This document shows, piece by piece, positions 33,424 to 44,871 of a stretch of DNA of 64,000 bases. The notes under the pieces are model-generated. The model was not told the origin of the DNA. It saw only the letters and a program-made list of their open reading frames with translations, and made no database searches. Within the stretch, counting starts at the first letter, position 1. Each line of letters opens with the position of its first letter. Position numbers and translations under genes: made by a program. Source of the DNA: Zoroaster sp. YZ-2022. Taxonomy: Eukaryota > Echinodermata > Asteroidea > Forcipulatida > Zoroasteridae. The DNA lies in the NCBI GenBank assembly GCA_029582265.1, contig CM055835.1, positions 16,633,874-16,697,873 on the forward strand, given 5' to 3'.

Positions 33424-34192
33424 ATAATCCCAAAAGCAATCTGAACAAAGACGACAGCCTGCAGTTGTCTGATATAGACATACTTCTGGGACAAGTGGCA
33501 CCAGAAGAGGATAACCAAAAAGGTAATGCACTTCTCTTTTTATTTACAGTTATGCATTATTTGTGTACAAAGCTATGGAGATACTTCTGTTCTGCCTTGA
33601 ATGACATCACAATATGGCTCAGGAATGTGGACATTTTCATTAGCAAAAAGACCAAAATGTTTAAATTTCTCCCTTGTATTACTATACAGTAACACGTAAA
33701 GTAAGCTGTCCTACATGTATTCAAATCATAACAATTCTATTGCATGGCTCCTTTAAGTGTAATTAAGGTTGTGCTCAATATTAAATGCTAAATAAAATCT
33801 TCTATCACAAAATGCACATCACTACGGCAGGTATTGCTGAAGAACCTGATGCAGTTCAACAAGAAGTTGTAGATCAACCTCCACCCAACAAAGATGGCAG
33901 CCTGCTATTGTCTGATATAGACCTACTTCTTGGACAAGTAGCACCAGAAGAGGATAGCCAAAAAGGTAATGTAATCATCTTTTATTTATAGGTATACACT
34001 TTTTGTATTTTAATGTTACAGCTATTTCTTTAATTGTAATTAAATAATACTCAAGACAAAATACAAAATAAAATCTTCATCTATCACAAATGCAGGTATT
34101 GCTGAACAACCTGAGGAAGTTCCACTAGATGCTGTAGATCAGCCTCCACCCAATCCAGAGGCTCTGCAAGAGAGGGTTAAATAAATCTAAAG
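33424..34192 (+). repeat. Second set of duplicated exons (three copies)
   Basis: Exons at 33424, 33831 and 34096. The first two share LSDID(I/L)LLGQVAPEED followed by QKG; the last two share GIAE(E/Q)P and VDQPPPN. The chimaeric pattern suggests unequal duplication. Introns end in similar AAATGCA...GCAG-GTATTGCTGAA sequence. Confidence 0.8.
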
Positions 34193-37079
34193 GTGAGGTT
34201 GAATAATCCTTTTTGCTGTGGATGATATGCAATTTTAAGGAGAGGACTTTATATTCATATTTCACACATAGCAGTTACTGTGGACACATAAAGATGTCGC
34301 TTGAATGCCCTGTTGTAAAATTCTCCTTCCACGCAAACTCAAATTATTTAGTAATTCTTGACCATTAGTGATATAAATGAATCAATCTGAATTACTAGCA
34401 ATTTGTTTTACTTTTTTCAGAAAACATTTTATTTCTTTGTATATATTTAAACAGATAAAAAACGGTGCAGATCAGTTGAACAAAAGAAAACCAGAGACCA
34501 GGAGAACCACCATATACTTCGTCCATGTACACAGAAATGCAGGAGAAAGTGTTCAGAGAAGTTTTCTGAGGAACAGAGACAAGAAATTTTCAAGAACTTT
34601 TGGGACATGAGCTACGACCACAGACGTGACTGGCTCGTGCACAACGTGGATGAAGAAAAGAAGAGGTCCTTCACAACACCAAACCGAGGGTCGCGCAGAG
34701 AATGTACTCTAAAGTGGCGGTTCGGATCAACACAAGTGTGCAAATGTTTTTCTTGCACACGATCGGGTATCATAGCGACCAGGTTGTTAAGTCTGCTCTG
34801 AAAAATGTCAGGGAAGGATTGGGGTGTTGTAGTCGGTGCGCATGGCGACAGGCGTGGTCAACATGTACCACAGAACAAATTTGATGAGGGTACCGCAAAC
34901 ATGTAATAGATCATATTGAATCCTTTCGACCGCAGGTCTCACATCACAGCGGGACCATGCTCCCAACAGAGGTACCTTCCATCCGACCTATCAATATGTT
35001 CAATGCATCAGGTCTTCAATGAAAGTCAACAGGCATCTGGCCAAGACCAATGTTCCTTCCAATACTACTACAAGGTATTCAGCTCTATGAATATTTCATT
35101 CTCGTCTCCTGAAAATGACCTGTGTAAAACATGCCTCATCCACGAACAAGCACATCCACCACTACAAGCATCGGCGGATGACCTCCCCATAACTGCAGTA
35201 CCTGTAACTGCCACGCTTGTTCTGGATATGTTGAACACAAAACCAGAGCTGCCCAAGCAAGGGCAGCTCTCAATGCAGACACAGAGCGGATGAAGAATGA
35301 TGACCAAGTCCTTGTAACAACTGTAGACATGCAAAAGACAATTTGCATGCCAAAATTACCCACCAAGGACTATTACTTCAGCCGAAAACTTGTGCTTTTC
35401 GTGAGACTTTCGCTTCACCTGGCAAAGATGCACCAGCGGTGTGGCTGTTCTGTGGCACGAGGGAGAAGCCGGGAGGAAAGCCTACAATGTTGCAAGTGCA
35501 TATTTGACTTTTCTTCGGTTCAACAGAGATATCCAGGAGGTAATCCTCTTTGCTGATAACTGCAGTGCCCAAAACAAAAACTGGACGCTGTTTTCAGCAT
35601 TTCCTCGCATGGTTAACAATCCTTCCATTGGCATCACCTGTATATCTCTGAAGTACTTAGAACCTGGCCATACATTCATGGCGGCAGATAGTGTGCGGGT
35701 CCATCACCACCAAGTTGAAAAGCAAGAGCGAAGTTTATGATTTCCAAGACTATATCGAGCTCATAGAAAAGTCACGCAAGCAGCTAAAGTGTGCAACTAT
35801 CGATCACAAACAGATGTTCTTATTTGAACACCAGGCCAAGAAGACATCAGTACTTATCAAGGTCGTGCAGTTTAGGCGTGGCTCCATACAAATGTTCTAC
35901 AAGACATCTCATAATCAGGAAGACTTCTTGGAGCTAGGATTCCTAAAGAAGGTTTCTGCCGCGAATTGACAGTGAAAATGGAGAATGGTGAAGACCCGCT
36001 AGCATCAGTTCCAGTGATGGAGAGACCTAGGGGCATATCTGCTTTGAAGAAAACTGACTTGATGACACTTGCCAGCATGATCCCACGCTACAAGGCAGCT
36101 TTCTTTGAACAACTACTGGTAAATGACAAATCAGAGGACTTGGAAACTGTTGAAGACTATTAACAGACTTACAATTTCGTGCAGTGGCGTCCAGCGAATT
36201 TCAGTGTTATTACTTCCTGAATACAATCGCAGGCTATGGCAGACCTCGGTGAAAAAGTAGGAGAAAAGTAGGAATACTTGAATGCTTGCGATTGCTACTT
36301 TGACTTTTGGCAAAAGAACCTTGTTACTTGCAATGGAGCCTTCTCTACCAAAACAGTGGAATATGTTTGACACAATCTTTATTTAGTGCTTTAAAAAGAA
36401 AATAATTATTTTCAATTTGTTTTATCTAGAAATTAAGTATTCTTAAATTTAAGCTTTAAAATTGAAGTTTGCCAGAAGCCGTTTAAATGTACACGCCTCA
36501 TAGAAGTGAGTCACACTAACCAAGCTTGCTTTGGAATGCACTCTTCATATTCATTTCAAATCAATTCGCACATTTTAAGTGTCATTAGCCTTCTTGAGAC
36601 ACAATGGAAGGGCGAGATTTGGTTTGATTAAATTTGTATACAAAAAGGTTTGACCCGAACCAAATAGCTCCCTCAAACTGTGTCCACCGTATCTCATGAA
36701 GGCTGTCTTCACTATATTCCTGCCTATTTTCTGGCACAATATCGTTGCTGTAAAAGTTGCTGTTCAGTAAACTTGTAATACAACATGCACAATTCAAACC
36801 TCACACAGTTTATCTTAAGAAGAATTGTCTTTTTATGGACTAGCCAGTTGTTTGACTTGTAATTAATTGGTCCAACTTTAAGAAATGTAAAAATTTAACT
36901 TGAAAACTTACGATGAGTTACCATTTTCCCCCAGCTGTATGATGTGAGTATGAATTTAGCAAAACGGTTGTAGAAGCATGTCAACAGAGATGAATATAAG
37001 GGTCATGTGTGAGAATCCTTTGACGTTGAAGCTTTTATGTTGTTTGTTACATTGTGATGTTTATTTCACAAAAATTGTA

Positions 37080-37200
37080 CCATCATCATCGACATCCCAG
37101 TCATCACCACCGTCACTGTCACCATCATATCATCGCCTACCACCACCACCACCACCAATATCCCCCATCAATATCCCCCATCACCACCATCGTCTACATC
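37080..37200. repeat. ATC/CAC trinucleotide-rich tract
   Basis: CATCATCATC and CACCACCACCACCACC runs give histidine-rich open frames; low complexity only. The interval 36164-37600 holds no other recognised feature. Confidence 0.7.
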
Positions 37201-37616
37201 TTTGTTTTTCAAATTGTATTTTTCATACAAGATGATATGGGTCCGTAACTGACTATTTCCGTTGTTTGTCAGTTTGACAATATAGTTTGTGGGAATAGTT
37301 GACCTTTTGTTTACAGGTAGGCCTATTTTTGGTCATAAAAGGGGAAATATGTTGAAGAGACGGGATATTTTTTCAGATCCTTGGTAGCACTACAATAGCT
37401 ACATTGTAAGCTTTCATGCCTCATCAATTGCGGGCAATCAGTTGCAAGTACTGGTTCAATAGAAGTTAGAACCGGATTGTCTCCTATCTTATTTTTGGAT
37501 AATTGATGTTTTCCAAACAGTTGTAATGTGTCCATTTTGTATGAGTGGGTTCTTTCGTTGTGTTTATGTGATTTGTTCCTCTAATAAAGAGAGCAGATCA
37601 TTAAGTGTTTCATGGA

Positions 37617-37990
37617 GTGTCGTGGCCGAGCGGTCTAGCGCACCGAACTCAAGTTCTGGTGTTGCCAGCAGCAGGGTGTGGGTTCGAACCCCGGTCGTGA
37701 CACTTGTGTCCTTGAGCAAGATACTTAACCATAATTGCTTCGTCCTTCGGATGGGACGTTAAGCCGTAGGTCCCGTGTACTAGATTAAGTAATGCACGTA
37801 AAAGAACCCAGAACACTTATCGTGGAAGTGTAAGGGGTTTACCCCGGTGTTTCTGGTTCACATTGCAAGCGCCCTTGTTTACAGGTTTCCTCAGGCTTTC
37901 GAGCTTACAGTGCTTAAGTGCGCTTTTCTGAGGCATCCCTTGGTTTCATTACCAGAAATGATTAATAATAATAATAATAATAATAATAAT
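37617..37990 (+). mobile_element. tRNA-Leu-derived SINE, copy 2 (best preserved)
   Basis: The head 37619-37703 has A box GTGGCCGAGCGGTCTAG, anticodon loop CTCAAGT (CAA, Leu) and B box GGGTTCGAACCCC, then GTGACA closing the acceptor-like end. The body has CTTGTGTCCTTGAGCAAG, CGTCCTTCGGATGGGACG (a hairpin), AAAGAACCCAGAACAC and GGGGTTTACCCCGG. It ends in an AAT microsatellite tail. Copies at 20349 and 58377 share head and part of the body. Confidence 0.9.
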
Positions 37991-38349
37991 CTGGTTTTTC
38001 AAAAAAAGCCAGATGTGACTGGCTCTGGCAAAACCCTAAACTTGGACCCAATTTTCAAAAGTGACCTCCCAAATTTATTGTGAAACAATGTTACCAACAA
38101 CGTTTCAGGATTTTCTTTTTCCATCAAAATGTAGAGAAAATGCTCTATATGGTAACATGGAAATCTCAAACTGACCCCTGGGGTCCCTGGGAGTGAGTTA
38201 GTTTCTCCCGAATGTTTTGAGCCTTTCTGAATGCAACAAATGGTTGTTTTGGAAATATTTCTGAGAGTATGTTGGTTTTGTTGTATCAGTGGCCAATGTT
38301 TGTTTCCTGCTTGTTTCACATCTTTTGTGGTTTACGAACGGATTATAAG

Positions 38350-39420
38350 TCGTTGTTTTGTTTATCTTTTGGTAATTTGTGAATCAGTTTGGCTAGTTAG
38401 CCAGTGACACTTTATGTGTTACGTTGTTTATCTCAGCTAATAATTTTTTGTGAGAAATTTTGACGTATTTCTGTGAAATCTTCCTCATTGTTGGTGTTTC
38501 TAGCATATCACAGAGTTTCTCAGTAGATAAATGCTTTGAACACATGGGGTGGGTGTGATGGGGTTCTGTGTAGAAACTGGTACATGTATGTTTCCGTAGG
38601 TTTGGTGTACACTTTTGTGTCTAGTATGCCACCATGTTTGGATATGATCAGCCTGTTGTACTATTTTATTTTCGAGATCGTATAATGTTATGTCACAAAT
38701 TTCCGGACTGGCTGTTAAGCTAATTGCACAACCGATTTTATTTCCAAATTGGAAACAATTTCTGTTGAGTATTACTTCCAGAAATTTGCGGATGTATTTG
38801 TTGATAAACTATGGATAGTTGGTTTGGTCGATGGCATTGCATACACAGTTTATTGCCTCAGTTTATTGCGGATATTTGTGTACATTTTAACAACATCAAT
38901 ACTTGTGATATAATAAGACACATTTTGTGGAAATGTTATTCCTTCGAGTTTCCTCAGTATATCTGCTGTTTTGCGGACATATGCGGACATATGCGGTTAC
39001 TACAGGGAGTAGAAAATGATCTTCCAACAAAGGGTGTGCCTGTTGGTGGGGTTTTGTGAATTCTCGGTAGAAAGTACTGTTGGAATGTGACATGCCTGTG
39101 ACCTCGGATCGAGATATGCCTGAGTGTGTTTGTCGAGGTGTGTTGTTTCGCATTTTGGTTTGGACATTATGAATTAAAAGGATGGTTTCTTGTGTAATAT
39201 CTTGATCGAACTCGGTGTATTGCTCTGATTCAAGATGTTTGTAATAATCCAACCTGTAGGTAGTCGGAGCGGTTCATAATGCAGTGCCTCTCCCTTTATC
39301 GTATGATTTGATCACGATTTCAGGGTTGTTCCTCAGATATTTGAGGGCTGATAGTTCAGGGTTTTTCATGTTCTTTTTCCGAGTTCTCAGACGAATGTGA
39401 GCAAGTTTATTTTGTGTGGA
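38350..39420 (-). pseudogene. Second Penelope-like reverse transcriptase remnant
   Basis: On -, in order: ALKYLRNNPEIVIKSYDKG near 39350-39290, HLESEQYTEFDQD near 39240-39190, SYYITSIDVVKMYTNIR near 38920-38860 (RT motif A with the catalytic aspartate, compare LxTxDVxxLYTNIP), LNRNCFQFGNKI near 38770, SPEICDITLYDLE near 38715-38675 and VYTKPTETYMYQFLH then SHPPH near 38610-38545. The order and the late Y-x-KPT...SHP block are typical of Penelope-like RTs. Pieces are in several frames with stops. No GIY-YIG domain was seen after it. The sequence differs from the element at 3.3-6.4 kb, so it is a separate family. Confidence 0.7.
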
Positions 39421-39635
39421 TTCCAAGTGGATGGTGGTTTGAACAGGTGAGTTTTGGAAGGTTTGTTATGTATCAGGAATTCAATTCTTATTCGTCAATT
39501 TCACTCAAAAGAGTTGAACGGGTTGGTTTAGCAGGAGTTGGAACAAAGTTTAAACCTTTACCCAGAGCATTTTTTTTTTTCAATTTGAGATAGTTTTGCT
39601 TTGGAAAGGTTTGTGATGAATTGTTCACTTTGTTC

Positions 39636-39712
39636 TACTAGTGTAGTCAGTAGACTATTTGTTCTACTAGTGTAGTCAGTAGACTATTTGTTCTAGTAGT
39701 CAGTAGACTATT
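39636..39712. repeat. ~30-bp minisatellite, about 2.7 copies
   Basis: TTTGTTCTACTAGTGTAGTC followed by AGTAGACTA is repeated at 39639, 39657-39687 and, shortened, to 39712. The unit contains the palindrome CTACTAGTG-TAG. Confidence 0.8.
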
Positions 39713-40327
39713 TTTTTATTCTTTGGTTTTAGTCGAGCGTTCAAGTGAAAATTGTTTCATTTTCTGTTTTGATTGTGAACGTTTTGCTCTTTTCGTAAAT
39801 TTCCGTTATGCCATAGTTGGTAGATAATTTAGTTATAAATAACATATACTTATATATTTGTATTATATTATTAATAAGATATAGTTGGGTTGTCAAGTGG
39901 CACTTGTGTAAGTGGTCATGATTTGTGTTCCTTTTTATATATGTATTTATATGTATATATTTCATAACAAAACAACATGCTTAAAGGTACAGTCTTACCT
40001 TGGTTATTTGGTTAATCCTTGTTACAAATATAAAAAATCCACTATACATGTATGCTAATCTGTCAATGGTTTTAAATGTAATATTCATTTACAATTATTT
40101 TAACTCATGATCAGTGCTTGATAGCCCCTGTTGACTGAAACGATACAAAAAGTATCTCTAATATGCCTTAAATGGTGACAATTTTGAATTTGGCCTGCAA
40201 CACCTTTAATATCATATGAAAGAATTTCATAGTGTTACCAGAGTTAATAAATGTAGAAAAATGAAGCTCCATATCAGTTTCGTAATATTTTGACCTTTTC
40301 CATGCATACAGTATGCACATAATATGC

Positions 40328-40370
40328 TAAATATGGCGGCCATTTTAAAATTCAATATGGCCGCCATAGG
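40328..40370. repeat. Inverted ATGGCGGCCAT words
   Basis: TATGGCGGCCAT and ATGGCCGCCATA lie about 15 bases apart as a 12-bp inverted repeat. GCCGCCAT is also the core of YY1-type sites, but no gene start is near. Confidence 0.5.
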
Positions 40371-40735
40371 GGGCATAGGAAAAAATGGCATCAAACAGCT
40401 TTGTATTTGTTGACATATTTATAGGAGATCGTGAGAGTTTCAAAGATTGTACCCGAAAATGCGTATGGACTCCACAAGCTCACAGCCTAAAATTTTAATA
40501 AAAAGATTTAAGAATTTTTCTTGCAAACGTGAACACTTATTGTGATGAAATTTTCACGGGTTAGTTTTAAAATTATTTCTTGAATACCAGAGGGTTGAAG
40601 TGAAGGTACATTCCCAAATACCAATGTTGGACCTTCACTTTTATTACGTTGTGTCGTTGTTAAATCCTTTGGCTATAAATCAGTTGGCTGTGTTACCAGG
40701 GCTATCATCCATGTTATTTAGAAGCAGATTGGAGA

Positions 40736-40895
40736 CATTTTTTTTCGAGGTCAAAAAAACAAAAAGTGCCTAAATTGTTTTTTTTTTTCAAATGCCTAAT
40801 ACTTGCTGGAGAGACGTAATAGAGTGCAGGGGTCTCAATTTTAGTACTTTGAATCATTTTTTTTTTTTTTTTATGCCTAAAACTTGCTGGGTTAA
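40736..40895. repeat. Diverged copy of the ~306-bp satellite unit
   Basis: AATACTTGCTGGAGAGACGT and AATAGAGTGC at 40798-40830, preceded by TTTTTTTCGAGGT near 40740, match the inverse of the satellite unit at 49.6-53 kb. A second AAACTTGCTGG at 40880 suggests a partial tandem copy. Confidence 0.65.
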
Positions 40896-40963
40896 CATTT
40901 TGTTAACTTCCTTTGCAGAGTCTAAACTTGATTCATTTACCCTTATGTGTGATTCTTATTCAG

Positions 40964-41587
40964 ATGGTGAGAGTTAATCTACAGCCACCATCAGCTACGG
41001 ACCTACCAGCTTTTAATTCCATTCTACCCCCAGCAGCAATTACTCAAGTCATGCTCATAGCAAACACACAGAAGGTAGGTAATATTGAGAAATGCTTGAG
41101 TACAGTGTAGAGTAGCTGTTTTAAAGGGAAGGTACAGCATTGGTAAATATCAGGTTATCAAATTAACCCTCCTACTATAGCTGAACTTTAGTGGCAAGTA
41201 GCTATAGTGATGAAAACCATTCAACTGACTGTGTTGACTGTGCACACTGGGGCATCTTTGATTGGTTTTCACTGTCATTTGTACCACCCTGATAAGGGTG
41301 ATAAGGTTATATTACCGTTGCTGCTGCATAAATGAGACAGTAATTTTCAGTCAAAGTATTCATCTTAAACTAGAACACCTATTCCATGCCCTGTTGAAAG
41401 TCTGTTCTGATCGTGACGATACTGTCCTTTTAAGGTATGAATCCAAATCTGTTGAGATAAAAACTCATTTGGAATTTCTTTTTGCTTTGATCCACAGGAG
41501 AAAGTTCGACTCAAATGCAAGATTCAGTATACAATCAACGATCAAGCGATTACTGATGTTGGCGAGATAGATAAATTCACTGTTTAA
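40964..41587 (+). CDS. GGA: GGA-type clathrin adaptor, last two exons (gamma-adaptin ear domain C-terminus)
   Basis: Exon 40964-41074 (37 codons) encodes MVRVNLQPPSATDLPAFNS and AAITQVMLIANTQK. Exon 41498-41587 encodes EKVRLKCKIQYTINDQ and GEIDKFTV-stop. The splice sites are TTATTCAG and AAG-GTAGGT, then TCCACAG; phase is 0. The match is to the end of the GAE (ear) domain of GGA proteins, ARF-dependent adaptors that sort mannose-6-phosphate receptors at the trans-Golgi. The usual last eight to ten residues after the V-D-Q-F-equivalent are replaced by FTV-stop. The first acceptor could give a longer exon upstream (TTTGCAG at 40919). VHS, GAT and hinge exons were not found in the 5 kb upstream, which is filled with repeats, so the 5' gene is further away, missing or rearranged. 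A possible AATAAA lies at 41690. Confidence 0.85.
41125..41429. mobile_element. TTAA-type MITE, copy 3, in the GGA intron
   Basis: TTAA at 41121-41124 and 41430-41433. Starts AGGGAAGGTACAGCATTGG, ends GATACTGTCCTT. The right half shares CATCTTAAACTAGAACACC, ATTCCATGCCCTGTTGAAAG with the copies at 18.6 and 20.8 kb. Confidence 0.8.
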
Positions 41588-42139
41588 CAGTTATCCTATA
41601 TCTGTGTAAAATCTGTTAATATATATAGAAATATCACTCCTATAACACGCTGCACATATACTATTATTGTATAATTTGCATTAAAATAGAATAAAATGCT
41701 CTGTCAAATATGCTAGATTTATACTTCTGACTCAAAGTTGAAGGTGAATTTTTTTTATTCCTTAAAGTTATGACTTGAAAACATACGAACATTTATGGTT
41801 ATATGCAGGGTACAGCATTGGAAATGTTGGCAAAACTGCTTCTCCATAATTATTTGCTTAATTTCTTTGAAACAAGATATACAATAACCAATCAATAATG
41901 AGTTTCAGCTCAATGTAGAATCTGCGTCATGTAAAGTGTGAAAAAGCATTCACAACTTTGACAGAATACACTTGGAGCAGAAAAGTTTCAATCTGGCAAA
42001 TTTATGTAATTTTGCATACATTTTCCTCTGTAATGAGAATAATTTGTCAGGTTGATTGTCACCTTTACCAACTTCACATCGAGTTAGCTTTCAGATAATT
42101 AAGTGGTTATCTTCTAACCAGGTAATTACTAGTGTAATA

Positions 42140-42360
42140 TGTAAGTAAGACTTGTAAATGTAAGTAAGACTTGTAACTTTGCATGGTGAAAAAGGATAAG
42201 TAAAGGCTGTTTACGGTCAGTATTCTCTGATCGTCTTCAGGAGAATCAGAGCATACTGATCGAAACATTGAGTTGTAACCAGTCGGTTCTTTTCAGAACT
42301 ATTTACTACTCAAAAGAGAATGTCTACATGGTGTCACCGCAAACACTTTTTACTTATTAT
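42140..42360. repeat. Penelope-type pseudo-LTR fragment, hairpin with two arms
   Basis: CTTGTAACTTTGCATGGTG then CTCTGATCGTCTTCAGGAG, followed by GCATACTGATCGAAAC and the inverse block CTACATGGTGTCACCGCAA. Both orientations of the element end meet here, giving a long imperfect hairpin. Confidence 0.6.
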
Positions 42361-42997
42361 TTAAATGATCATGTGGTCTCAATTAGCCAACCAAAATCCC
42401 AGTTAACCAGTCAGATTTATTGAGTAGCTTGCATGTGCGTAAAATACCTGCATTAAGCCCTATAAGCTTATTAAGCATACTTCTCTTTGGCTTTGTCAGA
42501 CATTTTTCATTGGGGAGTCGGGTCAAAAACTAATTGGGCTACTTGTTTTCAAGGAAAATTGTGAATTTTCTTACACAAAAGGTTATTTGTTTTGAATTAA
42601 TAACAGTTGTGAAATACATGTATGGTTTATTTCCAAACTTTCCGAATAATACCAAAATTTGGCGAATGTGGAATGGGAAAAGGCAACACATGTGACAACA
42701 TGTGAATACGCCCCTATTCTGGAAGTTTTCAAGTGATTTTAGTCATGATGGGTGTTGTTAAACATACTCGCCCCATGAAACCTCTCGTGGCAGCAGATGC
42801 CAGTCGGAAAACTGAAAATACTGAAAAACTGAAAAAAGAAAATACATTTACTTGCCATAAAAAAAGGATACCTACCAAACTCCATGCATAGTATGTGATA
42901 TTTTTTATCGTTAACTTGTTTAAAAATTATGCTTAGCAATAAGATTGCTGAGCAAAATTTACCTGTAATTTTCTTTTGATAATTTGTTTATTCAGCT

Positions 42998-43310
42998 TTA
43001 ACCCTAACCCTGCCAGACGCAGCAGAGTGCATCAGCTGGAAAAGTCTGATGCACTTTGATGGATTCAGCTGTCAACACCAGTGCATAAGCAGCCAAGCCT
43101 GTTTCTATTGAGAGCTGGTCCCATTAAACAATGCCAGAGTTGTATTCTGCTGCGTTTGGTGACCACAGACTCTGAGGCAGTTCGGCCTTGAGATTTGTTA
43201 ACAGATGGATCTTGTTGCACTTGGCAGCCAAGTCACTTTGATAAACGATGCACTCTGTTGCGTCTGGCAGGGTTTCTAGCCAAAATACCCTGGAGGGTTA
43301 GGGTTAATCC
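42998..43310. mobile_element. Fold-back element with TTAACCCTAACC termini
   Basis: Left TTAACCCTAACCCTGCCAGA then CGCAGCAGAGTGCATC; right GATGCACTCTGTTGCGTCTG, then GGCAGGGTTTCTAG and GGAGGGTTAGGGTTAA. Inverted arms of over 35 bp with a spacer; a TTAA is found at both outer ends. No coding content. Confidence 0.75.
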
Positions 43311-43449
43311 CTGATATATGTTACTTAAAACTTAGTAAGCCTACATTTAAATAAAATAGTTTCCTTAGATTTTAACAACTTATTTTTTAACTCCCTTGTT
43401 TGACGAGGGACTTCTAATAAGGGTAACTCAGCCCAATTAGAAGGTATAA

Positions 43450-43590
43450 GTATGGGAAGTTAAGTAAGACTAATTGCGGTGACACCATGTGAAATTCTCT
43501 ATTGAGTAGTAATTAGTTCTGGAAAGAACTGGAGGCTATATCTCGACGTTTCGATGAGTATGCTCTGATCGTCCTCAGGAGAACAGGGAA
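43450..43590 (-). repeat. Penelope-type pseudo-LTR fragment
   Basis: AGACTAATTGCGGTGACACC, GAGTAGTAATTAGTTCTGG, CTCGACGTTTCGATGAG and CTCTGATCGTCCTCAGGAG, in the same orientation as 3290-3480. The hairpin lies at 43552-43571. Confidence 0.7.
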
Positions 43591-43599
43591 GTTAATTTA

Positions 43600-44360
43600 T
43601 ATGGAGTTAATTAATATAAAACATTATAAAATCAATTAAATGTAAAATGTATAATGTTTGTATTAGCTTGATCATATTGAAACTCTAAAACTGTACTATT
43701 AATGAACAGCAGCTTATGATGGAGGGGCATTTGTTTTGATGATTTTTGTAATACATTCAGTATGCTATAACAACATAATAATAAACATATGCTGAAATCA
43801 AATATGATTTTAGCTCCTATTTTTGTTTTGGCATTTGAACTATGAATCACTTCATCACATCACCACTGTTGTGAACAATTTTTGTGACCCCTTGTTCGTA
43901 AAACAGCACTCCTAGCAATTATTTTTAAAAAAGAGGCTAATTTCAGAAGGACTGGTCAAAAAGATTGGTTTGCTGAATAAAAGTATCCAAATTAATTGTT
44001 GGATATGGTATGCTAGGGGTGATGATGCCATTATGATTATGATACAGAATGTTTTCTTGTTGGTAGCCACTGCACAGAGAGCCTAGTCTAGTACCCAAAC
44101 AGACATTGTTATACTCACTGTGGAGCAGGTCAAGCACCAGCCTATGTTTGACATGAGCCTCACTATGACCCTCATAGAATTGTGTATACAGAACCAAGAT
44201 GGCCGACATTTGATAAAGTATTTTTGGTCATTTTGTTGAAACCTGAAACTCTTTCATCACCCTGTTCTCCTCTAAAACCCATGAATGACTCATGCATTAC
44301 CCATATCCAAGACTGTACATACTTTGATTTGCAGAGGTGAAGTTTTCTTTGTTTCTTTTA
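43600..44360. other. No gene recognised
   Basis: AT-rich DNA; an 88-codon open frame on - (43943-44209) shows no recognised family. Confidence 0.4.
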
Positions 44361-44365
44361 CTGCA

Positions 44366-44585
44366 TTAACCCTCCTATAGGTTTAACACTCAAAGACACT
44401 CAACATTTGTATGTCTCTTAACCCATTGACTTTGTGCAGTGCACTCAAGGAGGTCAAACCAAAACCAAGTACAGTGTACATACACAGCTCTGTGTGACTC
44501 TGTGGTTTGACCTATTGGCAATGCAATCAAAAATACTCAAGTGAGTGTCTGTGGGTGCCGTGCTGACTGGGCCAAGGGTTAAACT
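44366..44585. mobile_element. Fold-back element, TTAACCCTCC type
   Basis: Left TTAACCCTCCTATAGG then ACACTCAAAGACACTCAAC; right CTCAAGTGAGTGTCTGTGGG then GGCCAAGGGTTAA. The outer ends carry TTAA and inverse CCCT/AGGG words. Inside, GGTCAAACC and GGTTTGACC are inverse. Confidence 0.65.
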
Positions 44586-44871
44586 ATTAAGAATTACTTA
44601 ATTTCTCTTTTCTACGAAGCAGTGTTAGTTATTTTGGAGACAACTTTAACATTTATTTTACAGTTTAAAATTAACCATATCTTAATCAAGATCATTCTCA
44701 AATGGTATAACATCAAAATCATAACTGTAATAAAAATGTAAGCAATTCATGTGCAATCACAGTTATCTTTTGACATCTTTTCTGAATGTTTATTTCAGTT
44801 TCTTAATTACCTTAGAAAGGAAATGCGTGTACAATAAACTGTCAAAACAGAACCTTCATAAAATTGCACAT

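Larger units (their letters stand above)
31022..36163 (+). pseudogene. Eleven-exon gene: duplicated acidic phase-1 exons plus a transposase-like C-terminal domain (3' part frameshifted)
   Basis: Exons: 31022-31097, 31786-31827, 32057-32104, 32463-32522, 32700-32756, 32937-32993, 33217-33309, 33424-33522, 33831-33965, 34096-34192 and 34455-36163. Every intron is GT-AG and in phase 1. The start is MAAMFNLKLHSRGFQ. Exons 3-6 are related copies (PDGLNDVHMQVSDSE, PNNDELKNDVPKKSLSDPK and so on); exons 8-10 are another set (LSDIDILLGQVAPEED, DQPPPN). The last exon opens with KKRCRSVEQ and has CTQKCRRKCSEKFSEEQRQE, NFWDMSYDHRRDWLVHNV, NKFDEGTANM, QRYLPSDLSI, VDMQKTICMPKLP and FADNCSAQNKNW. This is a family seen in many animal genomes and resembling DDE transposases (the DNCSAQNKN segment). 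Exon 10 is 97 nt, which breaks phase, and the last exon changes frame about eight times. The upstream exons are clean, so the C-terminal part is decayed or badly sequenced. The function is unknown. Confidence 0.75.

Noticed and set aside
37054..37248. Histidine-rich metal-binding-like frame
   Set aside because: Translation of CAC/ATC microsatellite sequence.
37619..37703. Functional tRNA-Leu(CAA)
   Set aside because: The tRNA-like part is fused to a SINE body and tail and has at least two other dispersed copies; it is read as a SINE head.
42998..43012. Interstitial telomere repeat (CCCTAA)
   Set aside because: Only two units, and they form the terminus of a fold-back element family.
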